A stretch of 64,000 nt of DNA from Mastacembelus armatus (taxonomy: Eukaryota > Chordata > Actinopteri > Synbranchiformes > Mastacembelidae): positions 27,064,637-27,128,636 of the forward strand of contig NC_046653.1 of assembly GCF_900324485.2 (NCBI RefSeq). Direction: 5' to 3'. Shown here piece after piece: positions 53,032-62,228 of this stretch. A model generated the notes under the pieces. It searched no databases. It saw only the letters and a list, made by a program, of their open reading frames with translations, and had not been told where the DNA came from. Positions within the stretch are counted from its first letter, which is position 1. The number at the start of each line of letters is the position of its first letter. A program made the translations under genes and the position numbers.

Positions 53032-53311
53032 AGAGCTGTCGTCATGTGAACAACATCAGACTCTACAGGCCTGAACCAGTGGAGGCCCATGGTATAGCTG
53101 ACACAGGCAGTTTCCTATGGTGCTAATGTTTTGGGGGCACAGAGAAGGATAAACCTTCAGCATGGTCTGTGGACTGTGACCTCCACTACAGGCATATGGA
53201 CACTGCAACAGTGCTAACCACTCAGCAATATACATCACAATATACAGTATAATATGGAAGGGAGGGTTAGGGTAGGGGAGCTCAGTGCACTGATGGTCCT
53301 CGGGCAGTCTA

Positions 53312-53396
53312 TGTTACGTGTTTGGAGTGCTGGAGAGAGGAAGGAGAGACAGGACCCAAACGCAGGACAACGAGGCTTTATTAATAACTCTCCTGG
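53312..53396 (-). mobile_element. Gypsy-type LTR end fragment
   Basis: Starts TGTTACGTGTTTGG and holds gagacaggacccaaacgcag, the same phrase as in the LTR pieces at 36760 and 40705. Only about 85 bp of the LTR end remains, next to an L2 element. Confidence 0.6.
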
Positions 53397-55890
53397 AAAT
53401 TTCAACAGTGCTGTTTCTGTACTATGATGTGCTCTAAATCCTGATTGAAAATCTTCAAATAGTTCATTCCTGTGTAAGTGGTCTGATAGCTGCTTAGCAA
53501 CAGCCTTTTCTAGGATTTTAGAAATAAATGGCAGGTTGGATATTGGTCTATAATTAGCCAAGACTCCTGGATCAAGACTAGGCTTTTTGAGCAAAGGTTT
53601 GATTACTGCAGTCTTAAAGGCCTGTGGTACGTAGCCTGATACTAGAGATTAATTTACCAAGTCTAATAAAGATGAGTTCATTAATGGCAGGGATGGGGTC
53701 TAGTCGGGATGGGGTCTAAGAGACACGTTGATGATTTCGATGAAGCAACTACTGATGTAAATTCAGAGAGATCTATGGGAGAGAAGCAGTCTAAACATAA
53801 CTGAGGTCCTACAGATGATTCAAGACCTACTGTAGTAGAAGATTCATTTATTGCAGGTATAGGAAGCATCTGCTGAATTTTATCTCTAATAGTTGTGATT
53901 TTATTTGTAAAGAAACTCATAAATTCATCACTGCTGAGAGCTAAGGGAACACTGGGCTCAACAGAGCTGTGACTTTTTGTCAGCCTGGCTACAGTGCTGA
54001 AAAGAAACTGGGATTGTTCTTATTTTCCTCTATTAGTGATGAATAGTATGCAGTTCTGGCTTTACGGAGAGCTTTTTTATATGTTAGTAGACTGTTTTTC
54101 CAGGCTAGAAAATATTCCTCTAAGTTTGTGGAACGCCACTTCCTTTCCAGCCTTCGTGATGCCTGCTTTAAGGTACGAATATGTAAATTATACCATGGGG
54201 CTAGTCTTCTCTGAATCACTAACTTCTTTTTCAGAGGGGCTACAGAATCAAGCATTTCACACAGTGAGGCTACAGCGCTGTCAACAACATGATCAATTTG
54301 GTAGGGAATGGGACTGAAGCAACTGCCCTCCACTATGTTTATACTTGGCATAGATGTAAATAAAGATGGAATCATTTTCTTAAATTTATTAACAGCGTTG
54401 TCAGATAAACATTTGCTGTAGTGGAATTTTCTTCCAAACGCTGCATGATCCATCATTTTAAATTCAAAAGTTATTAAAGAATGATCTGACAAAACAGGAT
54501 TTGGGGGAAAAACTATTAGATGTTCAATTTCGATGCCATAGGTCAGAACAAGATCAAGGGTGTGATTGAAACAGTGGGTGGGTTTATTAACATTTTGAGT
54601 GAAACCAATTGAATTTAATATAGAATTAAATGCAATGCTGAGGCTGTTATTTTCAACATCTACATGAATGTTAAAATCTCCCACTATAATGACTTTATCT
54701 GATCTAAGCAGTAAATCAGACAGGAAGTCTGGGAATTCAGTTAAAAAGTCTTGAGTAAGGGACAGGTGGACGGTACACAGTGACAAGTAGAACTGGTTTT
54801 TGTGTTTGGATGAGAGAGACTAAGAGTGAGGCTCTCAAATGAGTTATAACTGTTCTGAGGATGAAAGTTTAATAAGTTTGAGTGGAAGATTGCAGCTACT
54901 CCTCCACCTCGACCTGTGCTTCGAGGAACATGACAGTTTTTATGACTGAGGGGGTTGATTCATTCAGACTGACATATTCATCCTGCTGTAACCAGGTTTC
55001 AGTAAGATAAAGTAGGTCAATTTGGTGATCAGTTATCAAATCATTTACTAACAGAGACTTAGGTGAAAGAGACCTAATATTTAATAATCCACATGTGCCT
55101 GTTCTGTTTTTCTGTTCAATAAGAGGAGTGGTCTTAATTTTTATTACGTTTTTATGAATAACTCCTCTTCTGTTAACTTCTGATTTATTTGATTTATATG
55201 TTCAAGGGGCAGACACAGTCTCTATGTGGTTTGAGGGGGGATGAGGGGCTCTAAGGAAACTGCAGACAGGCGTTTTAGACTGAGTCTCTGTGTCCCAGTC
55301 CCCACCCTGGATTGTCAGGCTTTAGGTTAATTAATAAACTAATTTCAAATTTCTAGAGAGCTGCACCATTCAAAGTGGGATGGATGCCATCCTTCGCTAC
55401 CAGACCGGGTTTTCACCAGAAAGTGACCGAATTGTCTATGAAGCCCACATCGTTTGCTGGACACCACCTAGACAGCCAGCGACAAAACGACGACATGCAG
55501 CTAAACATGTCATCGCTGGTCAGATTGGGAAAATTTCGGAATCCGACATTAATTTAGCAAAGTTACACACTGACTCAACATTAATTTTAGTGACCTCCGA
55601 TTGGCGTAATCGGGTGTCATTGCTGCCGACGTGAATAATAATTTTTCCATATTTACGGTTAGCCTTAGCCAGCAGCTTCAGATTTGACTCGATGTCGCCC
55701 GCTCTGGCCCCAGGAATACATTTGACTATGGTCGCTGGTCGCTCTCTATTTTCACGTTCCTGACTATGGAATCGCCAATTATCAGTCGGTTTTTCAGCGG
55801 GTGTGTCGCTGAGCGGGGAAAATCTATTAGAAACGTGAAGTATGTCAGTAGTGTCGTCAGCTGTCATCTGCCTTTGGCTAAGGTGAATGA
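53397..55890 (-). mobile_element. L2-type LINE, long copy with esterase-like ORF1
   Basis: Minus strand, right to left. ORF1 part (55867-55375) with [20 protein letters not shown], the GSND block of SGNH esterase-like ORF1 proteins of L2 LINEs. Then the endonuclease end at 54786-53989: DKVIIVGDFNIHVDVENNS, LDLVLTYGIEIEHLIV, SDHSLITFEF, then LAPWYNLHIRTLKQASRRLE. Then the RT start at 53594: [37 protein letters not shown]. The RT catalytic region and 3' end are missing. Several frame breaks. Confidence 0.85.
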
Positions 55891-56155
55891 ATGTGTTAGG
55901 TAAATTCTTTTACCAAATAGACTCAGAGGACGAACTTTGGTAAGATTATATAGAAGTTTTACTTGCAAGGAGTAACAAGGTCATGGTCAACACATCAGTC
56001 TTCATGGTAACACAAAATGGAGGTGATTTCCCACAGAAAGACAACTGGGCCCTTATCAAACAGTCAAGGTTAGAGCAAACTGTTCTCACTGAGAGCAACA
56101 CTTATATTTCCACAATACACAATAGGCCCCATTCAGAAGTGTTTCAGTGGGCCAC
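55891..56155. other. Unassigned sequence
   Basis: No gene recognised. A/T-balanced. It sits between two LINE copies. Confidence 0.35.
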
Positions 56156-56695
56156 CTCCACTCCGTGGTGAGCTCAGTGATGGTCCCGCTGCAGTTCACC
56201 TACCGACCTGGCATCGGAGTTGAGGACGCCATCATCTTCCTGCTTCACCGTGCTGCTGCCACACCTGGAGAAGCCCAGCAGTGCTGTGAGAATTCTGTTC
56301 TTTGACTTCTCCAGCCCATTCAACACCATACAGCCGGTGTTTTTAAGGGACAAACTGGAGAAGGCCGGCGTGGACTTTGACCTGCCGGAGTGGATCCTGG
56401 ACTACCTCACAAACCGACCCCAGTTTGTGAGAGCCCGGGACAGTGTGTCCGACATCCTGACCTGCAGTGTGGGGGCCCCCCAGAGGACCGTCCTGGCCTC
56501 CATCCTCTTCACCCTCTACACTGCAGTCTTCAGACACAACACGGACGGCTGTGTTCTGCAGAAGTTCTCTGACGACTGTGAGATTGTCGGGCTCATCACG
56601 GATGGCGATCACGCAGAGTACAGAAGACTGATGCAGGACTTCGTGGACTGGTGTCAGCAGAACCGCCTCCTCTTTTTAGATTGGACTTAAACATT
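56156..56695 (+). mobile_element. LINE RT fragment of the 15427 type
   Basis: Reads VPLQFTYRPGIGVEDAIIFL, then VRILFFDFSSPFNTIQPVFL, WILDYLTNRPQFVRARDSVS, FTLYTAVFRHNTDGCVLQKF and SDDCEIVGLITDGD. This is a contiguous RT palm with the SDD catalytic box and one frame change near 56270. GAPQ is followed by RTV instead of GTV. No ends. Confidence 0.8.
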
Positions 56696-56889
56696 GCCAG
56701 AGATGAGGCTTGTCTAACATCATCAGGAAGACTATTCCAGGTTTTAGCTGCATATAACTGAAACGCTGCTTCTCCCTGTTTAGTCCTGAGTTGGGCACGA
56801 GCAGAAGGCCTGTCCCTGATGTTCTCAAAGTTCGAGATGGTTCATATGGCATCAGCATGTCAGAGAAGGACTGCAGTCGCAGCGGTCGT
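56696..56889 (-). mobile_element. LINE 3' region fragment
   Basis: Contains aggcttgtctaacatcatca and attccaggttttagctgcat, a phrase typical of fish LINE 3' UTRs in reverse orientation. No reading frame. Confidence 0.45.
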
Positions 56890-57425
56890 TGAAGGCCAAA
56901 CCTGGTTTTAAGGGGATTTCAGAAAGGCTGCAGAGAAGAACTTTTGTTTGATCTCAAGGAAATTTTGGCAAACCATGGGATGACTCAGGAAGGGAAGGCA
57001 GGGTCTGATGCAGGCTGTGTTCTGCAGGGGGGAGAACTGCTGACCCAGACTAGCAATATCATCAGGTGGCGGAAGGATCATTTTGAGGAACTCCTGAGCC
57101 CAATGTACATGTACTCTAATGGTTTTTGGTAGTTGCTGATGTAGTTGAGATACTCATCAGTGGCAAAGATGCTGAAAGCACTGGACATTGTGGGTGTTTC
57201 TTGGATGACACACTTCTTCAGTGTCACACAGAACATGGGGACAGTGCATATGGAGTGGCAGACTGGGGTGGGGGTTCCTATCTTTAAAAAAGGGAAGTCA
57301 AGGGTTTTTGCCAATCACAAAGGCATCACAGTGCTCACCCTCCCTAGGAAAGCCTATGCAAGGGTGTTGGAAAGGAGGCTCCAATCAATTACTGAAGGAA
57401 CAATGCAGATTCAACCCTGCCGTTA
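56890..57425 (+). mobile_element. LINE fragment of the GGAT-tailed type (RT)
   Basis: Reads LKEILANHGMTQ, IIRWRKDHFEELLSP, MEWQTGVGVPIFKKGKSRVF, HKGITVLTLPRKAYARVLER. Same family as 11999-13266, lacking the catalytic box. Frames broken. Confidence 0.72.
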
Positions 57426-57740
57426 GTGATACGCGGATGGCGGTTACATTTGTGGGATAATCCGCGGGTCAGGTTGGTGAAGTAATAAGAAAATGCATTC
57501 TGATTAATTATGGGTGGGTTGTGGGTGGTTGAGATCAATCATTATAACATCATGCTTAAAACAAAGAATTAGAGTAATTAAACTGATGATTGGCTGCAGG
57601 TCGAGTGCACAGATCCATATCGGACAAAATTATAGGTGCAGGTGAATAATTTATTTGAAGCAGCAGATGCAGGCAACATTTTAGTTCATCTGCACATGAT
57701 TAACTGGCCGTGAAGCAATGGACCAAGTCTTTACCTTTGC
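57426..57740. mobile_element. Non-autonomous DNA element, hAT-like by style
   Basis: Starts gtgatacgcggatggcggtt and ends ggccgtgaagcaatggacc. The second half is the inverse of 40520-40690 with about 85-90 % similarity. Non-coding. Ends and target duplication not resolved. Confidence 0.45.
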
Positions 57741-58279
57741 TTATGACTGGGTTCCCTTGGGAGTCTTGAAGGGGTCACTGCAGGAGCAAAGGGTACAGGC
57801 AGTCTTGCTATGAGTCTTTCATCCTTGTATAACCGGAATGAGAGTTGTATCTGCATTCTTGGGAAAAAATGAAACACATTCCCAACCCCTTGTCTGCGAT
57901 CCAATTTATGTTCTTCAACGTGTAGATGAGGTCCTGTAGGCTTCAGCAGGCCATGACTTTCAGCAGCTACTAGGGCAGTCTTTGTGACTTAAAGTGGGAA
58001 TAATGGGTTTTGTTCGTAGGGTTCTGATATGGAAAGAGTGCTCGGAGTAAAACTGCTGCTCCTTTGCACCCAAAGAAGCCAGCTGACACGATTCAGGCAT
58101 CTGTTTAGGATACCTCCTGGATGACTTTTACTTGAGGTTTCCTGGGCACTTCCAAATGGTAGCAGGCAGACCCAGAAGGTCTGCTTATGATGATGGATCC
58201 CAAAGGAAGAGCTGGAAATTGTTTCTGGGGAGAGGGACATTTGCAACATCGTACTAAACCTGATGTGATCCAGGAGAAA
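57741..58279 (+). mobile_element. RTE-like LINE fragment
   Basis: Reads WVPLGVLKGSLQE, a LGKNETHSQPLVCD core (57860) and DPKEELEIVSGERDI (58200). Related to 28130-28745 and 49000-49640, and the inverted partner of 40080-40520. Confidence 0.6.
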
Positions 58280-58800
58280 CAGCAGCAAATGTTGGGTAGA
58301 TGATTTCATAGATAGATATAGCCCAGAGCCATCTGCATAGCAGTGGTAATTAATGCAGTGCTACCTAATAACATTGGCTAAGAGAAACATGTATAAGGTG
58401 AACAGAATCGGTCCTAACACAGAACCTTGTGGAACTCCCTGACTAACTTTTGAGTGCATGGAAGGTTCATCATGAACAAATTGGAATCTTCCTGATAAAT
58501 AAAATTGGAATCAATTTAATACTGTTTCTTTGATTCCAATCACATGCTCCAGTCTCTGTAATAAGATGCTGTGGTCGGTGGTGTCAAAAGCAGCACAACT
58601 ACAGAGTTGAGTCCATTATCTTAGGCTAAAAGATGATTGTTGGTGACTTTTAACAGTGCTGTTTCTGTACTATGATGTGCTCTAAATCCTGATTGAAGAT
58701 CTTCAAATAGTTTCTTTCTGTGTAAGTGGTTTGATAGCTGCTTAGCAACAGCTTTTTCTAGAATTTTAGAAATAAATGGGATATGGAAACGTGACTTATA
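58280..58800 (-). mobile_element. L2-type LINE fragment (RT)
   Basis: Minus strand: [40 protein letters not shown] and, lower down, the [20 protein letters not shown] region near 58430. Inverted partner of 39662-40079. Confidence 0.75.
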
Positions 58801-58987
58801 CACTGAAGTGACTTATACACTTTTTTTTTCCTTCAAAAAGGCTGTTTTTGTTGAAAGCAACTCATAGTCTGGAAACCATGGTAGTAGCTGATACTTTATT
58901 ACAGGATGCATGCGGAAGTAAAATAGATCAAATGGTGCAGTAATCTCAGGCCTCCAGGGTTTGATTAAGTACTTTGGATATCTTTTA

Positions 58988-59040
58988 TGGTGGAGACTTT
59001 AATGAGATCCATGGAGGGTAAAGCAAACTAATAAAAACTT
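58988..59040 (+). promoter_or_regulatory. Conserved OR upstream element
   Basis: CTTTAATGAGATCCATGGAG then CAAACTAATAAAAACTTT, about 197 bp before the ATG at 59237. Same form as the inverted copy at 39054. Confidence 0.6.
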
Positions 59041-59236
59041 TCCACAGCTTTGAACACTTCACTCTCTGAAGGGAGCAGGTCAACACACAAGTGCAGTGAA
59101 AGTCATTGGTCAGTGAATGGATAAGATGCTCCAGTACAGGTTGGATATTGATAACATTGTTATCATGAATGATTATTGGAATTAGATTTTTTCTTTATCT
59201 GCTGTGATTATTAAACATTAGTTATATGAAACATAA

Positions 59237-60163
59237 ATGGAGAATGAATTAAATATTACACATATAAATCTTGATGGTTATGTGGAAGTTCACAAATACA
59301 GATATGTTTATTTTTTGCTAATGTTTACTGTTTATATTTTAATAGTCTGCTTTAACTCTACTATTGTGTGTCTTATCTGGATTCACAAAAACCTCCATGA
59401 GCCTATGTACATTTTCATTGCAGCTTTGTTACTCAACTCTGTTCTTTACAGCACTAATATCTACCCAAAGCTACTGATCGATGTTTTATCTGAAAAACAG
59501 ATCATATCATATTCAGCCTGTCTTGTTCAATTCTTTACAAATTATTCTTTAGGCAGTGCTGAGTTTTTACTGTTGGCAGCCATGTCCTATGACAGGTATG
59601 TGTCTATATGTAAACCTCTGCAGTATCCAACTATCATGACAAAAACAAACATCTGTATTTTCCTGGTTCTTGCTTGGTTTTTAGCTGCCTGTCATACTGC
59701 TGTACCAACAATACTGAGTGCTGAAACTAAACTGTGTAACTTTACTGTCAAAGGAATATTTTGTAACAATGCAATTTATGGACTTCATTGCATAAGATCA
59801 AATATAATATCTGTATATGGTGTAGTTGCTTTAGTAGATCTCTTAATTCTCCCTTTTCTCTTCATAGTTTTCACATACACAAAGATATTTATTATCACCT
59901 ATCGAAGTGGTAGAGAAGTCAGGAGAAAAGCTGCAGAGACCTGTTTACCTCACCTGATGGTTTTAATCTGTTACTCCTGTTTGAATGTGTATGATATTGT
60001 TATAGCTCGAGTTGAATCCAGTTTTCCAAAAACTGCACGTTTAATAATGACATTACAAACAATTGTGTATCACTCTTTGTTTAATCCACTGATATATGGG
60101 CTGAAAATGAAAGAAATTTCTAAACATCTCAACAGGTTGTTCTGTCCAGCCAGAATCATCTGA
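59237..60163 (+). CDS. Odorant receptor, group B, intact
   Basis: A 308-residue receptor, start MENELNITHINLDGYVEVHK, C-terminus LFCPARII. Sister of 37928 within the inverted duplication. They share N-terminus, TM1 and the last third, but differ in TM3 (VQFFTNYSLGSAEF), ECL2 (FTVKGIFCNNAIYGLHC) and TM4 (WFLAACHTAVP). DRY box, KAAETCLPHL and NPLIYGLKMKEI intact, ICL2 cassette TKTNICIF. Promoter element about 200 bp upstream. The ligand is unknown. Confidence 0.95.
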   Translation: MENELNITHINLDGYVEVHKYRYVYFLLMFTVYILIVCFNSTIVCLIWIHKNLHEPMYIFIAALLLNSVLYSTNIYPKLLIDVLSEKQIISYSACLVQFFTNYSLGSAEFLLLAAMSYDRYVSICKPLQYPTIMTKTNICIFLVLAWFLAACHTAVPTILSAETKLCNFTVKGIFCNNAIYGLHCIRSNIISVYGVVALVDLLILPFLFIVFTYTKIFIITYRSGREVRRKAAETCLPHLMVLICYSCLNVYDIVIARVESSFPKTARLIMTLQTIVYHSLFNPLIYGLKMKEISKHLNRLFCPARII

Positions 60164-61655
60164 TGCATTAACAGTGAAATAATGATTAACGTGTCTGTTC
60201 TCCATAAGTGTCTTTACTGTTTACTACAGACACTCTTTACTTGAGACTGAACAGCACAATGTGTAAATAATAACCAGTAAAAATCATATTTACTGTTCCC
60301 AGCTGTGTCTGTCACTGCTGCACATGCTGACACCAGAGAAATTCATTATTTTTCACGTCCAGCTGGGACCTGAATGACCCTGTGTGCCTGGACAAACAGG
60401 AGAAGAAAGTTTGAGTGTGTGTGGTGGTCGGTGCTGGAGCATGTCTGATGGTTTTCATGTCAGATGTGGCCTTTGACCATGTTGAAAGGACAGGTTTGTT
60501 TGTAACTAAGCATTTCTGACATTTGTGATGAGAAAAAATGTAAAACACAATAAACCTAAAATAAACTGTGGTGTTGCTGTCAGGTAGTTATTTCCTCATC
60601 ATGGGCTCGTCTGCATCTGCAGAACACACAGTGGGACACACACACACACCAAAGCAACACTGAGGGAACCAGAGTCCAACAGCCTGAGTCTGGTTAATGT
60701 TGGATGGACCTTTGTCAGTCCTGTTCACTGTAACTGTCCAGGGAGGGGGGTCTGTCTTTGAAATGTGTTTCCTGAGGTTTTTCCCTTTTGTCTGATGTTT
60801 TTAAAATGAGCTCAACATATTTAGATTTAGTTCAATGCTGCGTTTGTCTGATGTAATAATTTAATATTGGGCCAGTTACCGTCAGACGATGGAACACATG
60901 TAAAGTTAAGATTTGGTGGTTTCTGCTGGCAGACAATCATTGTCTGACCTGTTGATGTACCTGTGATTAACAAGTGTTTGTTAATGGACAAATTAACCAA
61001 AGAAGGATCAGGAATTTGTAGAAACTGACTATGAAACTATCACTGATTTAGCAGGAAAGTGCCATTACATAAATAATAAGATAAGGTAAAGTTTATTCAT
61101 CCCTGAAGGAAATTCAGGTGGTCGTGTAGTTAAGTATGTCAGTAGTGAGAGTCGTCAGCTGTCATCTGCCTTTGGCTAAGGTGAATGAATGAATAAACAG
61201 AAATGAAATAAATTAAATGAAATTATATAAATAAATAAATAGGTAGCGGTTGCTTTAAGGGCTCCTCTAGTTATCCCTCAGGCCGTAGTCATTTGTGTAG
61301 TGTACCTTAGTATCATTATTGCCAGGAATTTAGCTATTTATACATGTATGTATTTTTATTGAATAAGTCCAATAAACAGTCTGTTCTTATAATTTTTTCT
61401 TTTAATATTCAGATGTACTAAGTAATACACCAATTCTTGAAAAAATCTCCCCAAGATTGTGAGTTTAACTGGTTTTATGGTGAACTTTCAACTAGTTCAA
61501 AGTCGAGGTTTGGGCCTTTTCCACTGCCCGGCCACATAACACGGGTCTGCCATTAGATCCTAACGACCCTCAGCTTTGCTCACATCTATTGTTCATCTAA
61601 TGAGTCTATAAGGGTCAGGTGTGAAGTGAAACAAACTCAGGAGGTACTGGGGCAG
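60164..61655 (+). other. Duplicated 3' flank of the OR at 59237
   Basis: No gene. Near-identical to 46942-48390 and related to 26581-27920. Contains the poly(A)-signal block at about 60547, the LINE 3' end at 61080-61380 and a 34-bp micro-inversion at 61427-61460. At 61640 it jumps to ggtactggggcagttttaag, which is about 460 bp further on in the 25517 copy, so a deletion joins them. The homology ends at about 61657. Confidence 0.7.
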
Positions 61656-61663
61656 TTTTAAGT

Positions 61664-62101
61664 GAAAGTGAAAGTGACTTCCCTTCCCTTGCAGTAGGGA
61701 AGGACAGCTGTGCGTTTTATCTCAACCTCTACAGTGACCCTATTAAACATGCAGTCAAGGAGTTGGCCTTTTTGGAAAGCAATACCACAGTTATCACAGA
61801 CATGCAGTAGAAGGGCACGGCAAATAAAAAAGGACAGTTTCTTATGTACAGAAATGATGAGCATATGGAGTTTGGTGAACTTCTACTCATCTTGATTCAA
61901 AATGAAACATCTGTGTATGTTTTGATAGATATCCACAAAGGCATCTTCCTCTCAGAATACCATCTGTCTTCTGTGACAAAGGAGAGTCTTGGGTTACAGT
62001 GTATTAACATTAATGACCTGCCCGATTTTTGTCCTTTGGTATCATACATTCTTGATGGATACCAAGTCATTCCACTGAAACACAGTATTGTGGCAAAATA
62101 A
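61664..62101 (+). pseudogene. 3' exon of a fish SAMD3-like family gene, broken
   Basis: One frame runs from about 61670 to the stop at 62101, with one in-frame TAG near 61809: FYLNLYSDPIKHAVKELAFL, then after the stop FGELLLILIQNETSVYVLID, LSEYHLSSVTKESLGLQC and ILDGYQVIPLKHSIVAK. This pattern (ending in VIPLKH) resembles the last exon of large multi-exon fish proteins related to SAMD3, from memory of the family. The upstream exons are not in this window, replaced by OR flank sequence. A decayed gene end, moderately sure. Confidence 0.5.
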
Positions 62102-62228
62102 GGAAGGTGTAGTTAAAGCTCACTTACTACTTATTGTAAATATTTGACATGTATTGTACATCTTTGTATATATTGTATATCTATTGTACATTTTTGTGTT
62201 ATGTTTGAAGGTGGCATTTCTTTTTCAG

